The position numbers and the translations under genes are program-made. Shown here piece after piece: positions 52,072-61,507 of a stretch of 64,000 nt of DNA. Numbering within the stretch: the first letter of the stretch is position 1; the number at the start of each line of letters is the position of its first letter. Source of the stretch: DASYPQ01 sp041488095 (GTDB lineage Bacteria; Planctomycetota; UBA1135; GCA-002686595); the NCBI GenBank assembly GCA_041488095.1, contig JBGPOP010000025.1, positions 1 to 64,000 of the forward strand. Reading direction: 5' to 3'. The notes under the pieces were generated by a model, which saw nothing but the letters and a program-made list of their open reading frames with translations, was not told where the DNA came from and did not search any database.

Positions 52072-53073
52072 ATGAAGGCTTTCACCCTCGCGAATCCCTC
52101 GACGCTCGACCAGGCGATCGGGATCCTCGCCGCGCGCCGGGAACGTGGCGCGCACGGACGCGTTCAGGTCCTGGCCGGCGGCCAGGACCTCTTGACCGAG
52201 ATGAAGGAGCACCTCGCCGAGCCCGAGGTCCTGGTCAACCTGAAGGGGATCGGCGGCCTCGATCGGATCGAGATCGATGCGGCCGGCGCGCTCTCGATCG
52301 GCGCGCTCGCGACGCTCTCCGCGCTCGAGGAGAACGAGGGCGTCCGCGCCCGCTTCCCGATCCTCCACGAGGCGGCGCGCTCGATCGGGAGCCCGCAGAT
52401 CCGGAGCGTCGGCACGGTCGGCGGCAACCTGTGCCAGCGGCCGCGCTGCTGGTACTACCGGAGCGAGCACGCGAAATGCCTGAAGAAGGGCGGCACGGAG
52501 TGCTTTTCCTACGGCGGCCTCAACAAGTACAACGCGATCCTCGGGGGCGGGCCGTCCTACATCGTCCATCCGAGCGACCTCGCGCCGGCGCTCGTCGCGC
52601 TGGATGCCCAGGTCGTCCTGCGCGGATCGGCCGGCGAGCGCACGCTGGCGCTCGAGCGTTTCTTCACCCTGCCGTCCGAGGGCAGCATCCTGCGCGAGAA
52701 CGTCCTCGCGGACGACGAGCTCCTCGTCCGCGTGATCGTGCCGGCCCCCGCTCCAGGGATGAGGAGCACCTACCTCAAGTTCAAGGAGCGCGGCTCCTTC
52801 GACTTCGCCCTGGTCGCGGTGGCCTTGGCGCTGTGGCCGGATGGCGGGAAGATCGCCCGCGCGCGTCTCGTGCTCGGCGGCGTCGCCCCGGTTCCTTGGC
52901 GCTGTGCCGGGGCGGAGACGGCGCTGGCCGCGAAGACGATGGACGAATCCGTGTGGAAGGCGGCGGGTGAGGCCGCTCTCCAGGGCGCGGAGCCGCTCGG
53001 GCACAACGCCTACAAGGTCCCGCTCGCCAAGGGCCTGATCTTCCGCGCCCTGCAATCCCTCTCACGCGCCTGA
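52072..53073 (+). CDS. FAD-binding subunit with extra 4Fe-4S cluster (PaoB-like)
   Basis: A 333-residue medium subunit (CoxM/XdhB type). VLAGGQDLLTEMKEH and SVGTVGGNLCQ are the FAD-phosphate loops. The four-cysteine insert CQRPRCWYYRSEHAKC followed by KKGGTEC matches the additional 4Fe-4S site found in PaoB and 4-hydroxybenzoyl-CoA reductase beta subunits. It carries electrons from the molybdenum subunit to an acceptor. It starts eight bases after the large subunit. Confidence 0.9.
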   Translation: MKAFTLANPSTLDQAIGILAARRERGAHGRVQVLAGGQDLLTEMKEHLAEPEVLVNLKGIGGLDRIEIDAAGALSIGALATLSALEENEGVRARFPILHEAARSIGSPQIRSVGTVGGNLCQRPRCWYYRSEHAKCLKKGGTECFSYGGLNKYNAILGGGPSYIVHPSDLAPALVALDAQVVLRGSAGERTLALERFFTLPSEGSILRENVLADDELLVRVIVPAPAPGMRSTYLKFKERGSFDFALVAVALALWPDGGKIARARLVLGGVAPVPWRCAGAETALAAKTMDESVWKAAGEAALQGAEPLGHNAYKVPLAKGLIFRALQSLSRA

Positions 53074-53084
53074 TCCAAGCTGCC

Positions 53085-53354
53085 ATGGCCTCCGACCGCG
53101 CATCCGATCCCGCTGACGCCCCGGACGTGGAGGAGGGGGCGGTGCCCGCCGTCCGGTCGAGCCCCTTCTGTGTCCATCTCTGGAGCAAGAAGGCCTTCTT
53201 CCTCAAGGCGCCTCCGATGGCGGAGCGCGACCTGCTCGACGGGAGTGGCCACTGCTGGTGCCGCAGGACCATGCAAGCCGTCGGTCCGGACGGCGAGGTC
53301 GTCGACCCCGCTGAATGCAGGGCCGGCCGGGCTTGCTTCCAGTCGATCCTGTAA
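53085..53354 (+). CDS. Small conserved cysteine-containing protein
   Basis: An 89-residue protein with cysteines at SPFCVHLWSKKAFFL, GHCWCRRTM, AECRAG and ACF. The pattern CWCxxTMxxxGPDGxxVxPxxCxxGRxC is one I associate with short planctomycetal proteins of unknown role and could bind a metal. It starts 11 bases after the FAD subunit and may be co-transcribed with the hydroxylase. No clear Shine-Dalgarno. The region after it (53355-53422) holds TAAACT, a possible -10 box for the next gene. Confidence 0.6.
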   Translation: MASDRASDPADAPDVEEGAVPAVRSSPFCVHLWSKKAFFLKAPPMAERDLLDGSGHCWCRRTMQAVGPDGEVVDPAECRAGRACFQSIL

Positions 53355-53422
53355 ACTGGATCGCGTCCTCCTCGAACCATCTCCAGACCCCTCGAGCGAC
53401 ATCGAGGGCCGCGGAAGTCGCC

Positions 53423-54115
53423 ATGATCTTCATCCCGATTCCTCTCCTGCTCGCATGGCTTGCTCTCCCCGGCGGCGGGCGGCCGGATGCCCTGGCGGCT
53501 GTGCGCGGTCGCTGTGTGGAGGCCCGGACCGCGAGCGTCTTCGCCGGAGCCTGCCACTACGGCGCCGAGGCAACGACCGCCGGGCGCGAAGCCGTCATCG
53601 CCTGGCACTTCGAGTCGGGCTCGCGCGCGGGCGTGGACCTCGCCGGCGTCGACGTCGCCGCGGCCATCGCGGGCGAAGCCAACCTGGCCGAGCCCGGGAC
53701 CGCGCACCGCTCGATCCTGTACCTCTCCGATCGCTCGAACCCGGAGCAGCGCCGGGCTGCCGAGGACTTCGTGCGCGCGCGCTTCGGGAAGACGCTCGGG
53801 GCGGTCGCGGAGGTGCGCCAGGTCGCCCTGCGCGAGGAGTTCGACGGCGACCGCTACCTCGTCGACGCCGGCGGCCTCTTCCGCATCGAAGGCGCGCTGC
53901 TGCCCGATCGCGCCTGCTGCAAGATGCCCCTCTCCGTCTGGTACCGACCCTTCACGCCCCTGGCGAGGCCCGTGGTCGGCTGCAATGCCGTCTTCCGTTT
54001 CGCCGACAAGCGCCTCGGGCCGGTGTGGGCGCGCTTCGACGAGAACACGGCGTTCGCCGGATCGTTCGAGATCGCTGACGTGATCCGGCCCGAGTCGCTG
54101 CGCACGGGCCCGTGA
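53423..54115 (+). CDS. Secreted DUF1326-like protein
   Basis: A 230-residue protein with signal peptide MIFIPIPLLLAWLALPGGG. The core ARTASVFAGACHYGAEATTAG followed by GREAVIAWHFESGSRAGVDL resembles DUF1326 proteins; a central KMPLSVWYRPF follows a Cys-Cys pair. It is shorter than the family member at 1378-2493 and lacks that protein's N-terminal domain. Function unknown. It is separated by three bases from the convergent ArsB/SLC13-like gene. Confidence 0.7.
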   Translation: MIFIPIPLLLAWLALPGGGRPDALAAVRGRCVEARTASVFAGACHYGAEATTAGREAVIAWHFESGSRAGVDLAGVDVAAAIAGEANLAEPGTAHRSILYLSDRSNPEQRRAAEDFVRARFGKTLGAVAEVRQVALREEFDGDRYLVDAGGLFRIEGALLPDRACCKMPLSVWYRPFTPLARPVVGCNAVFRFADKRLGPVWARFDENTAFAGSFEIADVIRPESLRTGP

Positions 54116-54118
54116 GGA

Positions 54119-55339
54119 TCAGGCGCGCCCCGCGCGGAGCGCGAGCCAGGCGGCTGCGATGGCGAGCGTCGCGATCGTCACGGGAACGCCCACCTTGGCG
54201 TGCCGGCGCCATCCGATCCGGATGCCGTGTGAGGCGGCCTGGTCGACGACGATCAGGTTGGCGATGCTGCCGACGAGGAGGAGATTCCCCGCGAGCGTGC
54301 TCGCGAGCGCGAGCACCGGGCCGGCGAGGGAATGACGTGCCGTCGGCAGGAGCAGCATGACCGCCGGGACGTTCGACACCAGGTTCGAGAGTGGCACGCA
54401 CAGCGCGAAGAGCCACGCGGGATGCGCGACGTCGATGCCGGAAGCTCGGAGTCGCTCGACCAGGGGCGGGAGCGTCCCGGTCGCCTCCAGGGCGTGGTTG
54501 ACCACGAACAGCCCGATGAACAGCAGGAGGAGCTGGCCGTCGACGACCGAGAGCAGCTCGCGCGAGGCCGTCTTGCGCGAGAGCAGCAGCATTCCCGCGG
54601 CGCCCAGCGCGAGCACCTCGCGCGGCCAGGAGGTGAACAGGAAGGCCAGCACGAGCGCGACCGTCGCGGCGAGCGCCTTCCCGGTCTGCCAGGGATCGTA
54701 GGACGGCGCCGCGACGTGCGGATCGCCGGCGGGCGCGCTCCACTTGCCGCGAGCGCTCCGGAGGACGACGAGGTACACGACGACGAGGCCCAGCGCGGAC
54801 GGGACGAGCGCCTCGGCGAGGTAGCCGCGGAAGGACAACCCGAGCTTCTGCCCGATGAGCATGTTCTGGGGGTTTCCGATCAGGGTGGCGGCCGAGCCGA
54901 CGTTGCTCGCACAAGCGAGGGCGAGCAGGAAGGGCACGGGATCGAGTCGCCGCCGCGCGCAGCCCTCGACGAGCAGAGGAGCCATCGCCAGGCACACGAT
55001 GTCGTTCGTGAGCACGGAGGACAGCGCACCGGCGACGGCGATCAGGAGAGCCAGGAAGGTCGGCGGCGAGACGTCCATCTCGGCCAAGCGGTGCGTGATG
55101 CGCCCGTAGAAGCCCGACAGCCGCAGCTGGCCCGAGACGACCATCAGTCCGAACAATAGCGCGAGCGTCGGCACGTCGACTGCGTCCCAGGCCGCGGCGG
55201 GGCTGATCCTCCTGGCCGCGATCAGTGCGATCGCCCCGAGCAGCGCGACCCCGGTCCGGTCGAGGGCGAGGCCGGGGATGCGCCCGAGGATCATGCCCAG
55301 GTAGACCAGGGCGAAGATGACGAGGACGACGGGGTCCAA
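54119..55339 (-). CDS. ArsB/SLC13 (IT superfamily) anion permease
   Basis: A 406-residue polytopic membrane protein with roughly ten to eleven hydrophobic segments. Landmarks are the two repeat motifs GALSSVLTNDIVCLAMAP and ASNVGSAATLIGNPQNMLIG in the first half and LSNLVSNVPAVMLLLP with GNLLLVGSIANLIVVDQA in the second. This is typical of the citrate/arsenite ion-transporter superfamily (CitMHS/ArsB/NhaD). Whether it moves arsenite, sulfate, a dicarboxylate or sodium/proton cannot be read. A TTG start (MDPVVLVIFALVYLG) is taken, since no ATG precedes the first helix. Confidence 0.82.
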   Translation of the reverse strand: MDPVVLVIFALVYLGMILGRIPGLALDRTGVALLGAIALIAARRISPAAAWDAVDVPTLALLFGLMVVSGQLRLSGFYGRITHRLAEMDVSPPTFLALLIAVAGALSSVLTNDIVCLAMAPLLVEGCARRRLDPVPFLLALACASNVGSAATLIGNPQNMLIGQKLGLSFRGYLAEALVPSALGLVVVYLVVLRSARGKWSAPAGDPHVAAPSYDPWQTGKALAATVALVLAFLFTSWPREVLALGAAGMLLLSRKTASRELLSVVDGQLLLLFIGLFVVNHALEATGTLPPLVERLRASGIDVAHPAWLFALCVPLSNLVSNVPAVMLLLPTARHSLAGPVLALASTLAGNLLLVGSIANLIVVDQAASHGIRIGWRRHAKVGVPVTIATLAIAAAWLALRAGRA

Positions 55340-55413
55340 GGGTCGGAGTGCCGCGCGCCTTGCTAGCGGAAGGTGCGGGGGATCTCCAGAGCTTCCTCGT
55401 TGCGCCGCGGAAC

Positions 55414-56439
55414 CTACCCCGGGGACTTCGTGAGCTCGCGCAGCGCGATCGTGGCGTAGGACCCCTTCGGCAAGCGGAACCCGAGATGCAGGCCCTCGGA
55501 ACGGGCTTCCACCGACACGTCCTGAAGGAAGATCCGCGCCGGACGGCGACTGCCGGGCAAGCGCGCACGCATCAAGAGAGCCGGGTCGATCCCCGAGGCG
55601 GCGAGCACTTCGCGCTCGAGCTCGCCCGGCTCGCCGCCCGCCCAGCGCATGTGTGCGCCGTAGATCGGTCCCGTGGCAGAGATCTCGCGGCGAGAATGGC
55701 GCTCTCGTTCGGCACCTTCTTCGCCGACGTCGAACAGACCGCCCGTGTCGGTCTTGCGGGCGATGTCGCCGGCGAGCAGGCGGTCGAACCACCCGCGGCG
55801 GATGCGTTCGCAGAGCCAGGCGTTGAAGAGGGAGGACTGCCAGGCCGATAGCTCCATCCGCGCGATCCAGGACGCACGCGGGCTCTCGAGCCGGCGCACG
55901 CCGCGCCGGGCGTTGCGGCCACCCGGCCCCAGGCGCTGCTCGCCGAAGAAGTTGGGCAGGCCGCATTCCTCGAGGGCCGCGAGGATCGCGCAAGCTCTCT
56001 CGCGAGCTCCCGGGACGGTTCCCTCCAGGAGGATCTCGAAACGGTTGCCCGCGAGGTGCCCCCGTTTGAGCTTGTTGCCGTGCCGACGAACGCGAAGGAT
56101 CTCCAGGCCGGGCACCGCCGCCGCGCGCGCAGCGACCTCCTCCGCGGGGACCCCGGAGATCGGGAGCGAGAAGGACTGGGTGGCCCGCGCGATCTTGTCC
56201 TTCTGGCCGGCGCAGCCTACGTCGCGCTCGGCCAGATCGAATTCGCGGGCGAGGGCCCGCTGGACCTCCCGGGTCGTGAGCGCCTCTCGGCGCACGAGGA
56301 GATGAACGTGGTCGCCCTCCCCGGTCGGCTCGTAGAGGGGGATCTCCTCGACGACGAAGTGTCCGGGCGAGAGCTTGATCGCGCCGCCGGTGCCCGGCAG
56401 CGCGGGAGTGACGAAGGGGAGATCCTGCGTGAGGTCCAC
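55414..56439 (-). CDS. truD: tRNA pseudouridine(13) synthase TruD
   Basis: A 341-residue pseudouridine synthase of the TruD family, which converts U13 of certain tRNAs. The catalytic aspartate is Asp81 in GCAGQKDKIA, the characteristic GxKDxxA. The TRUD insert follows near GNRFEILLEG and NFFGEQRLG (the NYFGxQRFG motif). The start is preceded by a 169-bp gap, containing GC-rich palindromes around 56540-56600 but no gene. Confidence 0.9.
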   Translation of the reverse strand: MDLTQDLPFVTPALPGTGGAIKLSPGHFVVEEIPLYEPTGEGDHVHLLVRREALTTREVQRALAREFDLAERDVGCAGQKDKIARATQSFSLPISGVPAEEVAARAAAVPGLEILRVRRHGNKLKRGHLAGNRFEILLEGTVPGARERACAILAALEECGLPNFFGEQRLGPGGRNARRGVRRLESPRASWIARMELSAWQSSLFNAWLCERIRRGWFDRLLAGDIARKTDTGGLFDVGEEGAERERHSRREISATGPIYGAHMRWAGGEPGELEREVLAASGIDPALLMRARLPGSRRPARIFLQDVSVEARSEGLHLGFRLPKGSYATIALRELTKSPG

Positions 56440-56608
56440 GGCCGGTCCGCCATCCTGACGTGGCCCCCGGGAACCTGCTCACCTGACCCGGTCGAGCGCT
56501 CTTGCGAGGCTGCGCGCCGACGACGCGGATTCCGGGTCTGACTAGAGCCCGGCCAGGGTTTGGATGCAGATCCCGAGGCCCGGGCCGGCCCTCGACGGAG
56601 TACGCCTC

Positions 56609-58426
56609 CTACCAGCTCACGATGTCGACCGCGGTGACCGCCAGGGGCGTGTAGGGCGGCAGATTGGCCACGTTGTTGAAGTTCGTGTTGTAGCTCCAGA
56701 TCCGCACGGGCGCCGTGTAGCGGTTGCCCCCGTAGACCCACGGCGCCGTGCCGTACCGGGAGAACCAGGGCTTGACGAAGGAGCCCTTGATCGTGGCGAC
56801 CCGGCTGCTGGCGCTCCAGTCCTCGTGGAAGCGCGGAAGGTTCTCGAAGCCGCCGTTGTAGGCGCTGCCCACCGTCTCGGTGTTCCCCGTCACGACAGCC
56901 ACGTTGTAGGTGGTGTTCGTGGCGGCGGGCAGACCCGAAGTGCTCGTCTTCGAATCGTTCCACGAGTTCGAGAGCAGGTTGAGTGCATCGCAGATGACCG
57001 ACGCGGGCTTCTCGTTCACCGTGTTGTAGTCGCCCCAGATGTAGATCGGGTCCTCGGACGCCACGGTCAGCCGGCTCTGCAAGGTCGCACCGCTCTTGAG
57101 CCGGATCCCCTTGGCATTGGTCCCGCTCCCCTCCGCGTAGTTGGCTGCATAGAGCAGGCCGTTGGGGGGGAACTTCCCGCTGAGGGCGAGCTTCCCCATG
57201 TCGATCTGGGTGACGTAGACCTTGGTGCTCGCCCCGTTCGCCTGCCGAGCGTCGTACATCTGCAGGACGGAGACCGTGGCCGTGAGGGCAGCCGTGATGT
57301 CCACGCCGACGGAGTCGTAGGCCTTCCACGTGTGGTTCGCGAAGGTGATGATCGAGAGGTCGGCGTGCGCATGGTAGTAGCCCATGTTGAAGGCGCCGGT
57401 TCCCGCGGCCACCGGGACGTACTGCTGCAACGCCGCGCTCCAGTTGTAGTTTCCGCCCGTGCCGCCGGGAGCCGCCTCGTACATCGAGGTCGAGCCCGTT
57501 CCGGGAACCACGGCCTCGGTGACCCCGTGCTCGTGGGTCAGCAGGGTGTGTCCGATCGTGGCGTAGCCGGTCGGTTGCGACCAGTAGGCGAGAGCGCCTG
57601 GCGCGAACGGCAGCCAGTCGCTCGCATCCGTGTAGATGCCGTTGTTGTTGGCGTCGTAGCCCGCCGTGAAACGGCTGTCGTAGCCGCTCGTGGTGCTGAC
57701 TCCGGCCGCGCTCATCTGCGACTGGCTGTTCATGTTGACGTACTGCACCGGCTCGGCCACGTTGAAGGGGTTCGTGACCCACCTGCGGATCCGGACCGTG
57801 CCCGGGGAGGTGCTCGGATCGTCCTTGCGGTTGCGGTAGGCGTTTCCGGCCGTGTGGAGGTAGTTCGTGTCGAAGGTCACCGTGGCGTTCGAGCCCAGGT
57901 ACAGGTCGCGGTTGGTGTGCACGCGGCCGCGGATCGTCATGTCCGGACCCGGGAGGATCTCGAGGTCGCTGTCGTAGAACACGGCGTACTGGAACAGGGG
58001 AGTCGCCATCGCGTTCAGGATCCGGTGCGCGCTGGCCTTGATGCCGTTGATCGTGGCGGTCGAGTCGAGCTCGTATCCCGTGACGGACGTCTGGATTCCC
58101 GCGGCATCCACGCTCGTGGTCGCGAAGCCGGTCGGCCTGATCGTGTAGTTGACCTGGTGGGCTCCGACCTGGACCGATCCGTTCTGGGGCACGCCTCCCC
58201 AGTTCGCGACCGCGATCTGGATCTGCTTCTTGCCCGACTCCACCGCTCCCTCGGCGGTGTACTGGGCCTCGACGTCGAAACGCTTCACCTGCGCGTTCCG
58301 GTGGGCCACCGTCGCCGCGGCCATCGCCACGGCGATGAAGCTCGCCGCCAGAAAGGCCGCGAAGACGGCGTACAAGAGGGCGATGCCCGATTCGTTCGTT
58401 CCCCGCAGCCTGTCCGTAGTGCTCAT
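56609..58426 (-). CDS. PilX-like secretion-associated protein
   Basis: A 605-residue protein with an N-terminal hydrophobic helix typical of PilX/T4P accessory proteins (GIALLYAVFAAFLAASFIAV, near residue 15), following a glutamate-containing ESGIALL cleavage-like site. The body is a large, aromatic- and threonine-rich beta domain (NRDLYLGSNATVTFDTNYLH). Such proteins accompany minor pilins in Planctomycetota and Gammaproteobacteria. It is the last of three pilin-like genes, eight bases after the pilW-like gene. Confidence 0.75.
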   Translation of the reverse strand: MSTTDRLRGTNESGIALLYAVFAAFLAASFIAVAMAAATVAHRNAQVKRFDVEAQYTAEGAVESGKKQIQIAVANWGGVPQNGSVQVGAHQVNYTIRPTGFATTSVDAAGIQTSVTGYELDSTATINGIKASAHRILNAMATPLFQYAVFYDSDLEILPGPDMTIRGRVHTNRDLYLGSNATVTFDTNYLHTAGNAYRNRKDDPSTSPGTVRIRRWVTNPFNVAEPVQYVNMNSQSQMSAAGVSTTSGYDSRFTAGYDANNNGIYTDASDWLPFAPGALAYWSQPTGYATIGHTLLTHEHGVTEAVVPGTGSTSMYEAAPGGTGGNYNWSAALQQYVPVAAGTGAFNMGYYHAHADLSIITFANHTWKAYDSVGVDITAALTATVSVLQMYDARQANGASTKVYVTQIDMGKLALSGKFPPNGLLYAANYAEGSGTNAKGIRLKSGATLQSRLTVASEDPIYIWGDYNTVNEKPASVICDALNLLSNSWNDSKTSTSGLPAATNTTYNVAVVTGNTETVGSAYNGGFENLPRFHEDWSASSRVATIKGSFVKPWFSRYGTAPWVYGGNRYTAPVRIWSYNTNFNNVANLPPYTPLAVTAVDIVSW

Positions 58427-58433
58427 GAGATCC

Positions 58434-59114
58434 TCATCCGTTCCTGAGTTTGATCACCGCTTCCGTGAAGAATCGGTGGATGGCTCCCCGCTCGTCCCGT
58501 CGGCGGAACCAGATCCGCACGCGGATTGCACGCATCGGCACCTGGAAGCCCGAAGTCGTGTTGTCGTCGAACGCCACGCGCTCGATGTGATGGGCGATCT
58601 TCCTGGGGCTCACGCCGTCCGTGCGGCGCTCGAGGACGTTGACGCCGTCGGCGCGCGTGACCACGACGAAGCTGAACTGGGTCGCGTTCCAGATCATCTG
58701 CCCGGCGGCGCTGATGTCGGGTCGATTGTCCGCGTTCGCGTCCGCGGGCTGGAGGAACACCATCTCGCGATTGGGCCCGAAGTCGGCCTCTCCCACCTTG
58801 GCGGTGTGGACCGCCGCCGGATGGGCGCTGGCGGCGTACGCACCCGTGGCATTGCCGTCGAGGAAGAGATAGGGGAACGCGTTCGCTCCGACCGAAGCGA
58901 ACCCGGAGCGCTTGAGGTCCTCGATGATCGCCCCCATGGCCTGCTCGCCCTGGACCTGGAGATCGCTGTTGATGTCGGCTGTGACGGTCCCCCGGCTCAG
59001 GCTCGAGAGCGACTGCATCAGGCTCCCGATCAGGACCAGCAGGATCGTCACGCCGATCGTCAGCTCGAGCACGCTGAAACCTGCCCGGGGGTGGTTCGGT
59101 GAAGGTGTTCTCAT
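58434..59114 (-). CDS. PilW-like minor pseudopilin
   Basis: A 226-residue prepilin. The prepilin-peptidase site is G|FSVLELTIG near residue 12, with the conserved Glu at +5, then a hydrophobic helix (VTILLVLIGSLMQSL). The C-terminal part is a beta domain ending FFTEAVIKLRNG. It overlaps the pilV-like gene by four bases. Assigned as PilW-like by helix and position; GspJ is an alternative. Confidence 0.78.
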   Translation of the reverse strand: MRTPSPNHPRAGFSVLELTIGVTILLVLIGSLMQSLSSLSRGTVTADINSDLQVQGEQAMGAIIEDLKRSGFASVGANAFPYLFLDGNATGAYAASAHPAAVHTAKVGEADFGPNREMVFLQPADANADNRPDISAAGQMIWNATQFSFVVVTRADGVNVLERRTDGVSPRKIAHHIERVAFDDNTTSGFQVPMRAIRVRIWFRRRDERGAIHRFFTEAVIKLRNG

Positions 59115-59542
59115 CGCGTCTTCACGCACGGGAGGGTCATCGTGCGCCTCCGACCCTTGAAGTCGTTCCAGGTGAGCGTCAGGACGATCGACAGCGGGTC
59201 GGTGACCGTTGCCCCGCCCGCGTAGTTCGGGTAGGTCGCGACCATCCGCTCGTTGCGGAGATGGAGGTTCGTATACGCGGCGATCGGCTGGCCCGCCTGG
59301 TAGGGGCTGCCTGCGATCGGGATCTGGTCGGGAGGCCTCAGGAGGATCTGCTCCATCGCCGCCTGCAGGTCGGTCGTGGCCGCATCGGTCTCGTGCGTCG
59401 CCCGCAAGAGGTCGTGCGACGTGACCTGGCTGCTGAACGTGCCGAGGACCGCGATCAGGAGGATCCCGACCGCGACCATGAGCTCGTACAGCGTGAAACC
59501 CGCCGTCTGCGGCTGCCTGCCGCTTCGCACTTGACCTGCCAT
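59111..59542 (-). CDS. PilV/GspI-like minor pseudopilin
   Basis: A 143-residue prepilin. The cleavage site G|FTLYELMVAVG is at about residue 17 with Glu at +5, followed by a hydrophobic helix (ILLIAVLGTFSSQV). The C-terminal domain is small. It is the first gene of the three-gene unit; TAGGTT on the minus strand near 59655 is a possible promoter. No pilus ATPase, assembly platform or secretin is in the window, so the rest of the apparatus must be elsewhere. Confidence 0.78.
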   Translation of the reverse strand: MAGQVRSGRQPQTAGFTLYELMVAVGILLIAVLGTFSSQVTSHDLLRATHETDAATTDLQAAMEQILLRPPDQIPIAGSPYQAGQPIAAYTNLHLRNERMVATYPNYAGGATVTDPLSIVLTLTWNDFKGRRRTMTLPCVKTR

Positions 59543-59649
59543 ACCCGCCTTCCAGTTCCCCAGCCCTGCCAAGGGCTTCCTCGCGGCCCCCATGCCGCAA
59601 GGAATCGAGGTCTGGCCATCTTCGGAAGTGGGGCGAGCGGGACTGAAAC

Positions 59650-61476
59650 CTATCGAGCGGGTTTGCGAGGCAAGTACGGATCTCCCGGCAGCGGGCCGAG
59701 CTTCTGTTCGAGCTGTGTCAGCACGCGCTCGAGCCATCCCGCGGATTCGTCCAGGCCACCGGGCCGGTTGCGCAGCGACCAGCATCGGCGGTGCTCGGAA
59801 ACGAGTGGCGCCAGCTCTGCCGCGAGCTCGCGCCGCTCGCGATCGGGGATCGCGCCGATCGGCGCTCCAGGCGGCGTGTGCAGGCGCGCGATCCCGAAAC
59901 GGCAGGCGAAGGCGAGCAGGTCGGCCGCCCAGCGCATCTCGCAGACCACGAGCTGCGCATCGCTGCGATCACTGCGTGCGCCATCGAGCAGCGATCGCCG
60001 CTCGTCGATGAAGTCGCGCGCTCTCGCGAGGCCCTCGATCGACAGCCCGGGCATGCGCTCGTGCGGCAAGGGCTTGTCGGCGAACGCGAGCAGGAAGAAG
60101 AGCGCCGAGCCGTTCGTGCTCGGGCACCATGTCTCCAGGTAGGCGTTGCCCAGATCGACCGCCGCGCGACCGAGCACGCCAGCCCGGTCGCGGAAGACGT
60201 GCGCGTCGAGGAGAGCCGGCAAGTCGAACGACATCCGGCCCACAGCCGAGGCATTCCAGGCGAAGCCCGCGCCCAGCAGAAGACCTGCGAAGCTCGCGAA
60301 GAGCGGCTGGAGGTGCCCTCGGTCGCCCCAGTCCGCAACGAGGTAGCCCGCAGCGCCGGCCTCGCGCCCGCAGACCGCGGCGGCGGCCAGGTTCTGGGTC
60401 GCGTTCCTGGTCCTGCCGGCCACGCTCTGCCAGCTCGACGTGCCGGGGCAGACGTAGAACTCGAGGCCGCTCTCGGCGAAGGCGCGCGCCTGCTCGGCGA
60501 AGGGGTGGTCGGCTTCGTAGCCCCACGCGAGCGCGATCGCGTCGCGAGGCAGATCGCCGAGCAGCTCGGGATGTTGGAGGACGACATCGCCCCAGAACTG
60601 GATCCGCCGGCCGTGCTCGCCGGCGAGTCGGTGCACCCCGAGGAGGAAGTCGAGGTACACACGTCCCTTGCCGCGCGTCTCGCAGGCCGCCCGGGAGCGC
60701 CCCATTCCGATGTCGAAGGTCTCGTCGAGGCCCACGTTGAAGAACGGACTCGCGAAGTTCGGCAGGAGCTGGCCGTAGAGATCGGCGAGCAGCGCCAGGC
60801 TCTTCGGATCGGTCGGGCACAGGCTGAAGGGCTCGCGTGTGAGGCTGAAGGCATGGTCGACACCCTCGGGCGCCTCGCTGAGGTGGCGGTAGCGTTCGTG
60901 CGCGAGCCAGCGGTGCATGTGGCCCAGGCTCTGCTGGTTCGGCACGAGATCGATGCCGCGGTCACGGCAGAAGGCGTCCAGCATCCTGGCTTCGTCGGGC
61001 GTGATCGGGCTCGCATCGCTCCACACCTCCTCGTGTCCGCGGTAGGCGAACGTGTGCTCGGTGTAGAGCTGGAGCTCGTCGATCTTCATCGCGGCGAGCC
61101 AGTCGATCCGACCGAAGAGCGTCTCCATCGTCGGCACCCGGCTTCGGCTGATGTCGAGCAGGACGCCGCGGCGGGAGAAGTCGGGCCAGTCCTCGATCTC
61201 GAACGCCGGGATCGCGAGCGCCTCGGCGGGGATCCCGCGCGCAGCGTGGAGGTACACGATCTGGTCGAGAGTCCGTTGGGCATGCCGGCGTCCCGCGGCG
61301 TCCCGGGCCTCGATCTCGACCCCTCCCGCGCCGGCGCGGAGTCGGTAGCCCCCGGCGCGAAGCGCCGCGTGAGGGTCGACGCGCACCCGCGGCTCTGCGC
61401 CGGGCGCCCACGTCCCCGCGTGCCGAAGGAGGCCCTGCGGCGGCGGCCACAGGAGCGCAAACGGATCCGCGCTCAC
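59650..61476 (-). CDS. GH20-like beta-N-acetylhexosaminidase, cytoplasmic-type
   Basis: A 608-residue glycosidase with the GH20 catalytic pair Asp251-Glu252 in NVGLDETFD, preceded by the GH20 fold signatures DWPDFSRRGVLLDISRSRVP and LYTEHTFAYRGHE. GH20 enzymes remove terminal GlcNAc or GalNAc by substrate-assisted catalysis. No signal peptide is visible, so it may act on oligosaccharides that have been imported. GTG start. It lies 31 bases after the selenoprotein gene on the same strand and is probably co-transcribed. Confidence 0.85.
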   Translation of the reverse strand: MSADPFALLWPPPQGLLRHAGTWAPGAEPRVRVDPHAALRAGGYRLRAGAGGVEIEARDAAGRRHAQRTLDQIVYLHAARGIPAEALAIPAFEIEDWPDFSRRGVLLDISRSRVPTMETLFGRIDWLAAMKIDELQLYTEHTFAYRGHEEVWSDASPITPDEARMLDAFCRDRGIDLVPNQQSLGHMHRWLAHERYRHLSEAPEGVDHAFSLTREPFSLCPTDPKSLALLADLYGQLLPNFASPFFNVGLDETFDIGMGRSRAACETRGKGRVYLDFLLGVHRLAGEHGRRIQFWGDVVLQHPELLGDLPRDAIALAWGYEADHPFAEQARAFAESGLEFYVCPGTSSWQSVAGRTRNATQNLAAAAVCGREAGAAGYLVADWGDRGHLQPLFASFAGLLLGAGFAWNASAVGRMSFDLPALLDAHVFRDRAGVLGRAAVDLGNAYLETWCPSTNGSALFFLLAFADKPLPHERMPGLSIEGLARARDFIDERRSLLDGARSDRSDAQLVVCEMRWAADLLAFACRFGIARLHTPPGAPIGAIPDRERRELAAELAPLVSEHRRCWSLRNRPGGLDESAGWLERVLTQLEQKLGPLPGDPYLPRKPAR

Positions 61477-61507
61477 CGCAGTGAACCGAGTCCCGCGGGA
61501 ACGGAGC

